Of a stretch of 22,679 nucleotides of DNA, positions 14,804 through 22,468 are shown piece after piece. The number at the start of each line of letters is the position of its first letter. The stretch's first letter is position 1. The notes beneath the pieces were generated by a model, which had not been told where the DNA came from, did no database searches, and saw only the letters and a program-made list of their open reading frames with translations. Source of the stretch: an uncultured Lachnospiraceae bacterium (GTDB lineage: Bacteria > Bacillota > Clostridia > Lachnospirales > Lachnospiraceae); NCBI GenBank assembly GCA_910576895.1, contig CAJTJZ010000013.1, positions 49,506 to 72,184 on the forward strand, given 5' to 3'. Made by a program: the position numbers and the translations under genes.

Positions 14804-16279
14804 TCACCCTTTCTTTTTATTCTTTATTGTCCATATATTATTTTTCTTTCCACCTTTTTTTATCTTAAGTATTACTTTTTCTCCTTGCGGATAATATCTT
14901 GTAGTAAAAACTGTTTCCCCATAATTTAAGTAAATTTCCAATAAAGAAGTATCCGCTAATATTCTTACATGGGTTACTTTTTCTATCTTTGCCTGCCGAA
15001 TTTTTCTTCCTCTGCCCATTTCTCCTTCAAAAGAAATACTTGCAATTTGACCATTTTCTTTTGTATCATATTGAAAACAAAAATCCTCATCAAGCTGAAT
15101 AGATATATCATTTCCTTCGGGATTTTCCACTTCTAAATCAAAGCAGCCATTTTCTATACAATAACTTTGATCTTCTAAAAGCTCTTTTTGTTCCCTACGA
15201 AGTGCCAAAAGCTCTTTTACTGGATATTGCAAGATTTTCGTCCCTTTTCTTTTTAACTGCCTTGGTACAGTAAGAGCATGCTGCCAATTTTCTTCGATTG
15301 TTGGCTGATTATCATAGTCTTCCACATCTGGCATTCCTGCCCAGCCAATTAAAATTCTTCTTCCTTTTTCATCTTCAAATGTTTGTGGTGCATAAAAATC
15401 AAATCCCATATCCCATTCATAAAAATCTTCTTCCTGCATAGATGTAATTGTAATATTATTACAAAATTCTGAAACAGAAGTTCCTTCTTGTATTACAAAA
15501 TATCCTGATTGATAAAGATTTTGAAAGCAAAATTCTTTTGAACTAAGCCCTTGTGGTGATATTGAAAGTATTGCTGTATTATCTAATTCAAAGACATCTG
15601 GACATTCCCACATATAACCAAATGGCTTTTTTGTACTAATTTCCTTTTTAAATTCCCAATGTAACTTATCTTCTGATTGATAAAGAATGACAGCTCCTTT
15701 CTCTTCTTTTTTTCTTGCTCCTAATACCATCCAATAGTTCTCTCCATCCTTCCAAACTTTTGGATCACGAATATTACAAGTATAATCCTTTGGATAATCA
15801 GAATTTTTAAGTAAAAGCTGTTTTCTTTCAAAATGTTTTCCATCTTTACTAACAATTCTAATGGTATTAGATGCACGCCCTTCTAATATGTAATCAAAAT
15901 CACCATCATATTTTACATTTCCTGTATAAAATAATTCCATATTTCCATGATCAATTAATGCAGAACCAGAATAAACACCATGACAGTCAAAAGGTTGATC
16001 GGGAAGTAAGGAAACTCCCTTATAATCCCAAGAAAGTAAATCTTTGCTTGTATAATGCCCCCATGTTTTTACACCGCCTTTTACATTAAATGGAGAATAT
16101 TGAAAAAAAACATGGTAGATTCCCTGATACTGACATAATCCATTGGGGTCATTTAACCATCCAACCTTTGGCATTAAATGAAATTTTAAACGATATTTAC
16201 TTTCTTGATAGTTGTTCTCTTCATACTTGGCTTCTGTTTCCAGAATTAATGTTTCTAAATCTCTGTGTAACGCATTCAT
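14804..16279 (-). CDS. scrB: Sucrose-6-phosphate hydrolase (GH32)
   Basis: This cytoplasmic enzyme splits sucrose-6-phosphate from the PTS into glucose-6-phosphate and fructose. The 491-residue product has the GH32 five-blade propeller motifs: WLNDPNG with the nucleophile D44, HVFFQYSPF, WGHYTSKDLLSW, YSGSAL, RDPKVW (171-176) and ECPDVF with the acid/base E225. The beta-sandwich C-terminal domain (about 360-485) is complete. The start is the ATG at 16279, with AAAGGAG 8 bases before it; the upstream ATG at 16285 is only 2 bases from that site. It is the first gene of the operon and its stop codon lies 5 bases before the scrA ATG. It is also called sacA in other genomes. Confidence 0.94.
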   Translation of the reverse strand: MNALHRDLETLILETEAKYEENNYQESKYRLKFHLMPKVGWLNDPNGLCQYQGIYHVFFQYSPFNVKGGVKTWGHYTSKDLLSWDYKGVSLLPDQPFDCHGVYSGSALIDHGNMELFYTGNVKYDGDFDYILEGRASNTIRIVSKDGKHFERKQLLLKNSDYPKDYTCNIRDPKVWKDGENYWMVLGARKKEEKGAVILYQSEDKLHWEFKKEISTKKPFGYMWECPDVFELDNTAILSISPQGLSSKEFCFQNLYQSGYFVIQEGTSVSEFCNNITITSMQEEDFYEWDMGFDFYAPQTFEDEKGRRILIGWAGMPDVEDYDNQPTIEENWQHALTVPRQLKRKGTKILQYPVKELLALRREQKELLEDQSYCIENGCFDLEVENPEGNDISIQLDEDFCFQYDTKENGQIASISFEGEMGRGRKIRQAKIEKVTHVRILADTSLLEIYLNYGETVFTTRYYPQGEKVILKIKKGGKKNNIWTIKNKKKG

Positions 16280-16308
16280 AAGCATAACTCCTTTCCTATT
16301 TTCCGCTA

Positions 16309-16337
16309 ATAGTAAATATGTATGATATCGTTTTCAA
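16309..16337 (-). promoter_or_regulatory. Promoter of the scrB-scrA operon overlapping a cre/LacI-type operator
   Basis: On the minus strand there is TTGAAA (16337-16332), a 17-base spacer and TACTAT (16314-16309). The -35 and the first half of the spacer coincide with a 16-base box (16337-16322) that fits the CcpA cre consensus WTGNNARCGNWWWCAW at every position. Binding of CcpA or the neighbouring LacI-family repressor would block RNA polymerase. The leader is only about 20 bases. Confidence 0.7.
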
Positions 16338-16398
16338 AATTATTTTCCTATATTTTCAGTATTTTATCATTATTTATCTTTTAATTTACTATTTATTT

Positions 16399-16414
16399 TT
16401 GGTATCGTTCTCAA
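16399..16414 (-). promoter_or_regulatory. Second cre/LacI-type operator box
   Basis: The minus-strand sequence TTGAGAACGATACCAA matches the promoter-proximal box at 13 of 16 positions and the cre consensus with one mismatch. Centre-to-centre distance to the proximal box is 77 bp. It lies in the gap between the repressor terminator and the scrB promoter. Confidence 0.6.
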
Positions 16415-16477
16415 ATTGTGTTATTATTATAACGAATTTTAATTTCCTTGTAAAGTGTATATTTTCATAAAGAAAAA

Positions 16478-16512
16478 GCCATAATTTTATGCAATTTGCA
16501 CAAAATTATGGC
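16478..16512 (-). terminator. Terminator of the LacI-family repressor gene
   Basis: On the minus strand GCCATAATTTT pairs with AAAATTATGGC (11 bp perfect), with an inner TGCAA/TTGCA pairing, followed by TTTTTC. It starts 6 bases after the repressor stop codon. Confidence 0.88.
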
Positions 16513-16517
16513 AAAAA

Positions 16518-17510
16518 CTACGGAATCCTTGTTGATTTCCGTTCTATTAGGTCATACCCCATTTTTAATTCTTTTTTGACTGGTTTTTCTGCTCTCATTA
16601 AATCAAGCAAAAGACGTGCTGCTTCTTTTCCTGAAGTCTTATAATAAAAATGCACCGTAGAAAGTCTGGGATGCATTACTCTTGACATTCTGCCATCTCC
16701 CATACCACAAATACGAATATCTTCTGGTATCCTTTTACCAATTTCTGATAAATAACTAATTGCTCCTAAAGCAATCGTATCTGTGGCACAAAATAAAGCA
16801 TCTATTTTTGGCTCTCTCTCTAATAACTCTTTTGCTTTTTCATAAGCTTCTTCCATAGAAAAACCCGTTAAAGCTTGACAAGTCGGAGAACACGTTAGGC
16901 CATGTTCTTCTATCATATCAAAAAATCCTCGTCTACGCCGTTCTCCTACTGCTGCATCTCTTGTAGTAACACCTAAATATCCAAGTTTTGATGCATGTTT
17001 TATTAATTTCTCTGTAATTGCTCTGGCAGCATAATAATCATCAAAATAAACACAAGAGTAACCTTCTAATTTCTGACTTAGAATTACAATAGGGACAGTT
17101 AAATTTTCTAATGCCTGCTTATGTTCTTTTGTAAAAATTGTTCCAATTAATATAATTCCATCTACCTGATTTTCTTTAAAAATATGCAAATAATTAATTT
17201 CTTCTTTTTCTTTATTATTTGTACAGGCAAGTAAAAGACGAAAACCCTCCTCTTGTAAAATAAGACTAATTCCTTCTACCATTCGCCCAATAGAATCAGA
17301 ATTAATTTTTGGAATAATGACAAGAATTAACTTTGTTTTTTTACTACGAAGCGTCTGTGCCTGTACCGATGGCTGATAACCAGTTTCTTCAATTACCCTT
17401 CGTATCTTTTCTTTTTTCTCCTGACTAATACTTCCCTGATTTAAATATCTGGAAACTGTTGCTCTGGAAACTCCTGCCATTTTAGCAATCTCATTAATCG
17501 TTATTTCCAT
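16518..17510 (-). CDS. scrR: LacI-family transcriptional regulator, probable sucrose operon repressor
   Basis: The product of 330 residues has an N-terminal LacI helix-turn-helix (about 3-25, ITINEIAKMAGVSRATVSRYL) with the hinge helix after it. A periplasmic-binding-like sensor domain follows (about 58-328), including VDGIILIGT, YDA-like CVYFDDYYAAR, GYLGVTTRDAAVGERRRRGF and DALFCATDTIALGAISYL. It should bind a sugar or sugar phosphate as inducer. It lies directly upstream of the scrB-scrA unit, in the same direction but separated by its own terminator, and two operator-like boxes lie in front of scrB. This supports a role as local repressor, although specificity is inferred. A GTG one codon upstream of the ATG is also possible; AGAGGG lies very close to both, so initiation may be weak. 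Confidence 0.88.
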   Translation of the reverse strand: MEITINEIAKMAGVSRATVSRYLNQGSISQEKKEKIRRVIEETGYQPSVQAQTLRSKKTKLILVIIPKINSDSIGRMVEGISLILQEEGFRLLLACTNNKEKEEINYLHIFKENQVDGIILIGTIFTKEHKQALENLTVPIVILSQKLEGYSCVYFDDYYAARAITEKLIKHASKLGYLGVTTRDAAVGERRRRGFFDMIEEHGLTCSPTCQALTGFSMEEAYEKAKELLEREPKIDALFCATDTIALGAISYLSEIGKRIPEDIRICGMGDGRMSRVMHPRLSTVHFYYKTSGKEAARLLLDLMRAEKPVKKELKMGYDLIERKSTRIP

Positions 17511-17547
17511 CACCCTCTAAAACAGAAAATTATTTGCAACCTTTTTT

Positions 17548-17604
17548 ATATACTCTAATACTGGCGGTTGAAAAACTTGACCGCTCAGTATAACTAGAGT
17601 ATAT
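17548..17604. repeat. Long nested palindrome; second copy of the hairpin found at 5867-5906, inverted
   Basis: The outer arms ATATACTCTA and TAGAGTATAT are perfectly complementary. They enclose ATACTG/CAGTAT and GCGGTT/GACCGC with a bulge and a GAAAAACTT loop on the plus strand. The inner 38 bases (17593-17556 read on minus) match plus-strand 5868-5905 at 35 of 38 positions. It fills most of the gap between the serA stop codon and the repressor start. On the minus strand no T-run follows, so it is not an ordinary serA terminator; T-rich sequence follows only on the plus strand. Confidence 0.75.
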
Positions 17605-17609
17605 TATTT

Positions 17610-18776
17610 TTATTTAATCACACGTACCTTTAATACACCTTTAATACCAGAAATCTTTTGTGCCGTTTCTTCAGAAACTGCTTCTGCAATATCAAGAACA
17701 GAATATGCATAATTTCCTCTTGATTTATTTGTCATATTTTCAATATTAATACCAAGATCAGAAAATGCTTTTGTAAACTGTGTCAACATATTTGGCACAT
17801 TTTTATGACAAATAGCAATTCGCCCTGCTGTTTCACAAACACCAGCATTACAAGATGGATAATTTACAGAATTTTTAATATTGCCATGTTCTAAAAATTC
17901 TGTAATTTCTTTTGCTGCCATCATAGCACAATTATCTTCGGATTCCTCCGTTGTTGCCCCAAGATGCGGAAATGCAATTACATTTTCAAGATTTGCCACA
18001 CGTTTTGTAGGGAAATCGGTAAGATATTTTGCAATTTTTCCACTCTTTAATGCCGCCTCTAAAGCATCTTCATTTACAAGAAGATCTCTTGCAAAATTTA
18101 AAATAACTACTCCTTGTTTCATCATTTCTATTGTTTCTGTATTAATCATTTCTTTTGTATCATCAAGAAGTGGAACATGTAATGTAATATAATCACATTC
18201 TTTAAAAATTTCTTCTCTTGTCTTTACTACTTTAATATCTCTCGACATATTTAATGCATGTTCTACAGAAAGAAATGGATCACATCCAATCACTTCCATA
18301 CCAAGGCGATTTGCTGCATTTGCAACTAAAACACCAATCGCACCAAGTCCAATCACGCCAAGCTTCTTTCCTTGAATTTCTTTTCCAGCATATTTTGACT
18401 TTGCCTTTTCCATATTTTTCAGGATATTTTCATCTTCTTTATTCTCATCTACCCATTGCATACCGCCTTTTAAATCACGAGAGCCAAGAATGAGTGCTGC
18501 AATAATTAATTCTTTGACACCATTTGCATTTGCACCGGGTGTATTAAATACAACAATTCCCTGCTCTGCACACTTATCTAATGGAATATTATTTACACCA
18601 GCACCAGCACGAGCAACTGCCTTTAATTGATTGGAAAATTCCATCTCATGCATAGAAGCACTACGAACAAGAACAGCATCGGCTTCTTCCATAGTTTCTG
18701 TTTTTTCATAATCTGCCGGAAACATATCAAGACCACAGGCAGCAATTGGATTTAAACATATATATTTATGCTTCAT
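17610..18776 (-). CDS. serA: D-3-phosphoglycerate dehydrogenase
   Basis: SerA oxidises 3-phosphoglycerate with NAD, the first step of serine synthesis. The 388-residue product is the short clostridial form. It has a substrate-domain half (1-95), a Rossmann NAD-binding region with GVIGLGAIG (140-148), the catalytic-site NFAR (R230) and PHLGATTEESE with H271, and a C-terminal ACT-type domain (about 318-388) ending in GVLKVRVIK. The usual DVFxxEP segment with the catalytic glutamate reads LTDFPTKR here. I believe variants at this segment occur in the short clostridial type, but it deserves a check. AGGAG lies 11 bases before the ATG. It follows serC by 113 bases and is probably cotranscribed with it. 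Confidence 0.93.
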   Translation of the reverse strand: MKHKYICLNPIAACGLDMFPADYEKTETMEEADAVLVRSASMHEMEFSNQLKAVARAGAGVNNIPLDKCAEQGIVVFNTPGANANGVKELIIAALILGSRDLKGGMQWVDENKEDENILKNMEKAKSKYAGKEIQGKKLGVIGLGAIGVLVANAANRLGMEVIGCDPFLSVEHALNMSRDIKVVKTREEIFKECDYITLHVPLLDDTKEMINTETIEMMKQGVVILNFARDLLVNEDALEAALKSGKIAKYLTDFPTKRVANLENVIAFPHLGATTEESEDNCAMMAAKEITEFLEHGNIKNSVNYPSCNAGVCETAGRIAICHKNVPNMLTQFTKAFSDLGINIENMTNKSRGNYAYSVLDIAEAVSEETAQKISGIKGVLKVRVIK

Positions 18777-18889
18777 ATTTTTTTACACTCCTAACGATTC
18801 TATTTTTTATAGAACCCCAATACATTCCCTTCCACTTTCACAAGTTTTCACAATTTTCTTATATCTTTTTTTAAATTTCTTTGCTTTTT

Positions 18890-19969
18890 CTAATTTTCAG
18901 CTTCAAACTTTTTCATAAATGCTACTAAATCTTCTACACCTTTCTTTGGCATTGCATTGTAAATACTTGCACGCATACCGCCAACAGTTCTATGTCCCTT
19001 TAGATTTTTAAATCCAGCAGCATCGGCTTCCTTTACAAATTTTGCATCTAAATCTTCTTTTCCTGTAATAAATGGTACATTCATTAAAGAGCGATCTTTT
19101 TCTACTACAGTTCCCTGAAACATCTTGCTATAATCAAGGAAATCATAAAGAATCTTTGCCTTTTCTTCATTTTTCTGCTTCATTACCTCTAAACCGCCCA
19201 TTCTCTTAATCCACTGAAATACTTTACCGCAAATATAAATACCATAGGCAGGTGGTGTATTATAAAGAGATCTTGCATCTGCATGAATCTTATATTTTAA
19301 CATGGTTGGTGTTCCCGGAAGTGTATCTTCTGTAATTAAATCTTTTCTCATAATTACAATAACAACACCAGCAGGTCCGATATTTTTCTGAACACCGCCA
19401 TAAATCAACCCATACTTTGTAACGTCAACTGGCTCTGATAAGAAACAAGAGGATACATCAGCTACTAATGTTTTACCTTTTGTGTTTGGAAGTTCCTTAA
19501 ATTTTGTTCCATAGATTGTATTATTTTCACAGATATAAACATAGTCAGCATTATCTCTGATTGGCAGATCAGAACAATCAGGAATATAAGAAAATGTCTT
19601 ATCAGCAGAAGAAGCAACTGCCTTTGCATCACCATAAATACAAGCTTCTTGAAATGCCTTCTTTGCCCATTGTCCTGTAATAATATAATCAGCAACCCTA
19701 TTTTTCATAAGGTTCATTGGGATCATAGCAAACTGTGTGCTTGCACCCCCCTGTAAAAACATCACTTCATAATCATCTGGAATTTTCATTAAATCTCTTA
19801 AATCCTGTTCTGCCGTTTTAATAATATTATCATAAACTTTAGAACGATGACTCATTTCCATAACAGACATTCCACTGCCCTGATAATCCATCATTTCATC
19901 TGCTGCTTCCTTTAATACTTCCTCAGGCAATACTGCTGGCCCTGCGGAAAAATTATAAACTCTGCTCAT
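18890..19969 (-). CDS. serC: Phosphoserine aminotransferase
   Basis: SerC converts 3-phosphohydroxypyruvate and glutamate to phosphoserine, using PLP. The 359 residues match the family from the first residues (YNFSAGPAVLPEEVL) through HRSK (41-44, phosphate contact), FLQGGASTQF (71-80), W101, D171 (ring nitrogen) and K195 in GVQKNIGPAG, the Schiff-base lysine. The C-terminal GHRTVGGMRASIYNAMP is also present. AAGGAGG lies close before the ATG. It is the first gene of a serC-serA unit; a serB phosphatase is not in the window. Confidence 0.97.
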   Translation of the reverse strand: MSRVYNFSAGPAVLPEEVLKEAADEMMDYQGSGMSVMEMSHRSKVYDNIIKTAEQDLRDLMKIPDDYEVMFLQGGASTQFAMIPMNLMKNRVADYIITGQWAKKAFQEACIYGDAKAVASSADKTFSYIPDCSDLPIRDNADYVYICENNTIYGTKFKELPNTKGKTLVADVSSCFLSEPVDVTKYGLIYGGVQKNIGPAGVVIVIMRKDLITEDTLPGTPTMLKYKIHADARSLYNTPPAYGIYICGKVFQWIKRMGGLEVMKQKNEEKAKILYDFLDYSKMFQGTVVEKDRSLMNVPFITGKEDLDAKFVKEADAAGFKNLKGHRTVGGMRASIYNAMPKKGVEDLVAFMKKFEAEN

Positions 19970-20047
19970 AGTAAGTCCTCCTTATAAGTTTCTTATTCTT
20001 AACCATTCATATCCTCTATAAATATGAAAGAAAATAATTTCTTTGAT

Positions 20048-20076
20048 ATTATAGAGTGTTACTTATATCTTGTCAA
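20048..20076 (-). promoter_or_regulatory. Consensus promoter of serC-serA
   Basis: On the minus strand there is TTGACA (20076-20071), exactly 17 bases, then TATAAT (20053-20048). Both hexamers are perfect. The leader is about 72 bases and has a modest TTCATAT/ATATGAA hairpin but no terminator or riboswitch that I can recognise. Confidence 0.85.
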
Positions 20077-20175
20077 TAATGATTTTGTATATAGTTTCCA
20101 TTATTTCCATTAATTATCAGTAAAATCATCTATTGAAAAATTTCACTAAGTAAGACTATTGCAATCTAAAATTTT

Positions 20176-21713
20176 CTATTTTTTTAATAATTCTAATAAT
20201 GTTTTATAACTATCTATTACATCATAAATTACTTCTCCATTACTGATTGCCCTAAAATGTTCTTTAGCACAATGAATTTTTGACTCCTCAATTAACCTAA
20301 GCTGCATAGATGACATAGAACCCTTTGTTTCAGCAACAAAGTAAATATGCTTCACTGTTCCCTCATAAAACGCAATTGCCCAATCTGGATTATAATGTCC
20401 CACTGGAGTTGAAATATAAAATCCATCTGGTAATTTTACATAAACAGCAACTTTACCATCTGTATCTAATAATTCTGCAAACTTCTTTTCATTGATAGAA
20501 TCATATACAAGATGATCATATAAATGTTTTTTTGTTTTTATTGCATTTACACCCAATTTTCCTTTTATATTTGGATCAGTAAATACATTCATCTCATAAT
20601 GTTCATCTAAAACATTATATGTAATATATTGAATAATTGCTGTTGCTTTTTCTTCATTAATCAGCCTAGCTGCTTTTGCAATAAATTCTTCTGGATTATC
20701 TTTAAATTGATTAAATACAGAAACACAAATCCCCTTCAAAATACGAATAACTGCTTTCCTTGTCAGTCCTGTTTCCTCTACTAATTTACCTATCAAATCA
20801 TATTTCACGCTATGATTAATATTAATTTTTGTATCTGCATTATGTGAATCTGTAGATTCTCGTATAAAAGAATCCCCTGATACTAATGCTTCTTTAGATT
20901 CAATATCATTCATAACACCACTTTCAACTTTGAAATAAACTTTAGATACCTTTAATTTATCATTCAACGCATCAATAGACTTACTAACAAGTTCATCTGT
21001 ATCAAAATTTACAGTATATACAGATTTTGTATTGATTCTCTCCCATAATGATTTAAACTCTGGCATTTCCAGCTTGTCTTTTCTTACAGTAAGTTCTATA
21101 TTATTGCTACGAGCATTTTCTGGCTGCATCGCTTTTGGATCATAAATAGAATCCAATATAGTTATGATTGCCTGTTTGTAATCAACTATTTCTTCTGCAA
21201 TTTTAATATTATTATTTGCTTTTTCTTCATAATATTTATCTGTTAGAGTATACTTTCTATCAATATAGCCATTTAAAATCAAATCTGTATGGATTGCTCT
21301 CGCCATATCCAAATCAATTATTATTTTATTACCATTATCATTTTTTATCACTTTTCCATGGAAAAGTTCTTCACTAACTACACAAGGTCTATCAGCAACT
21401 GCTTCTGCCATTTCTAACTGTAACTCCTTAACAAAAGAATCATAGCTTTCACTTGCAATCACTGTTAAAATGTTAATATTGTGTACATCTTTTCCAAGAA
21501 CAGCTATAGTACCTTTGTATCTGAAAGTTCTGGAATAATTCTTTGATTGCTCCATCTAGTAAAATCTTCTTCCTCTGTCAAAGTGTGCTGATAATATCCA
21601 GTTCCTTGATCTATTCTATATGTTGGTGTTACATATGGTTGTCCCACAAATACATCTACTACTGCTTTTGCAGCATCCGCCTGAAATTTTTGATATTTAA
21701 ATTGTAGCTTCAT
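20176..21713 (-). pseudogene. res: Type III restriction endonuclease subunit, internally deleted and frameshifted
   Basis: Two reading frames carry the two ends of a type III Res protein. The first (21713 to 21504, 69 codons) begins MKLQFKYQKFQADAAKAVVD and is a recognisable Res N-terminus, ending shortly after RIIPELSDTKVL. The second (21555 to 20176, 459 codons) starts in another frame. From about its residue 25 (NINILTVIASESYDSFVKEL) it matches the region after the helicase, and it ends with the nuclease fold: HYNPDWAIAF (P390, D391) and FVAETKGS (E409, K411), the PD-(D/E)XK site. The ATPase/helicase motifs between them are absent; compared with the usual size of about 1000 residues, roughly 450 or more are gone. 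The ATG overlaps the HEPN stop codon by four bases. Restriction activity is not expected; a nuclease fragment might still be made. Confidence 0.85.
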
Positions 21714-22111
21714 TCTTCTTTCTTCTTTCTAAGATATTCTTCTATGATACAGTAAAATTTCTCTGCATTCTCAATCTGTTCCTTTACATCCTCTTTTGAT
21801 ATTATATAATAGTCATCATAATCACTATCATTGCGAATATCAAAAGCCTCACCAATAATATCTGATAATTCAATATCAAAAATACCTGTTTTAATATATT
21901 GTTTACGAAAATATGCTAAAACTCCTGAATGCTTTGAAAAATCCACTCCATCTAATACAAGCACACTCCTCATACAATGAAAAATTGCATAATAAGAACG
22001 ATTGGCAGCCCCTTTATAATCATTATCTGCTACTAATACTCTAGCTGATTTTATACAACGTTTTGCCTGTTCCAAACGATAATCAGACAAATCTTTTAAC
22101 CTTTTATCCAT
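21710..22111 (-). CDS. HEPN-domain protein, toxin-like partner of an MNT nucleotidyltransferase
   Basis: The 133-residue, helical product fits the HEPN family (PF05168-like). It has LSDYRLEQAKRCIKSARVL near the start, then GAANRSYYAIFHCMRSVLVLDGVDFSKHSG (about 34-63) and AFDIRNDSDYDDYY (about 89-102). HEPN toxins are usually RNases with an R-x4-6-H motif; here the R93-N-D-S-D-Y region has no histidine, so catalytic activity is uncertain. The start is the ATG at 22111; an upstream extension lies inside the previous gene. It overlaps the MNT gene by 8 bases and the res fragment by 4 (ATGA), so translation is probably coupled. MNT-HEPN pairs act as toxin-antitoxin systems in other bacteria, where the nucleotidyltransferase modifies the HEPN protein. 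Confidence 0.85.
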   Translation of the reverse strand: MDKRLKDLSDYRLEQAKRCIKSARVLVADNDYKGAANRSYYAIFHCMRSVLVLDGVDFSKHSGVLAYFRKQYIKTGIFDIELSDIIGEAFDIRNDSDYDDYYIISKEDVKEQIENAEKFYCIIEEYLRKKKEE

Positions 22112-22454
22112 ATAAAATGATTCCCTCTTTCTGAATATTTTTATAAAAAGGAAGCACTGTTTCATTCTGCTTAAATGTACTTCTATCTCGTAAAAGTAAT
22201 GATATTTCTATATCATTCTTTAATCCAATACGACTAGCAACTTTACTAATCTGTTTTCTATATTGAAGTATACTCTCTTTTTCACAGTTCATAATAATCA
22301 TAATATCAATATCAGACTCGCTATTATAATCTCCTCTGGCACAAGAACCATATAATACGATTTTATAAATATCTTCTTTCAACAGTTCTTTTGTTTCATT
22401 TACGATTTCTGTTATAATGGTAGTAATCTCGTTTTCACTTTTTTTTTCTAACAT
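22104..22454 (-). CDS. MNT-domain minimal nucleotidyltransferase, antitoxin-like
   Basis: The 116-residue protein has the DNA polymerase beta-type nucleotidyltransferase signature GSCARGDYNSESDIDI. G36-S37 and the metal-binding acids D48 and D50 are in place, and a third acid (E83 or D81) lies in NDIEISLLL. Related MntA proteins transfer AMP to a tyrosine of the partner HEPN toxin and so neutralise it. Here the HEPN gene follows with an 8-base overlap, which supports the pairing. It starts 14 bases after the methyltransferase stop codon, with AGGAAAGGA about 8 bases before the ATG. This places the pair inside a type III restriction-modification operon. The active site looks intact. Its actual partner and activity are inferred. 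Confidence 0.87.
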   Translation of the reverse strand: MLEKKSENEITTIITEIVNETKELLKEDIYKIVLYGSCARGDYNSESDIDIMIIMNCEKESILQYRKQISKVASRIGLKNDIEISLLLRDRSTFKQNETVLPFYKNIQKEGIILYG

Positions 22455-22468
22455 TTATATTTCCTTTC

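Noticed and set aside
17548..17604. Simple intrinsic terminator for serA
   Set aside because: The hairpin is strong but no T-run follows on the minus strand, and the core recurs elsewhere as a repeat.
19970..20047. Riboswitch or T-box in the serC leader
   Set aside because: The leader is short, with only one weak hairpin, no T-box sequence and no terminator.
20176..21713. Programmed frameshift joining the two res frames into a full protein
   Set aside because: A frameshift could restore continuity but not the missing helicase motifs, so deletion is the simpler explanation.
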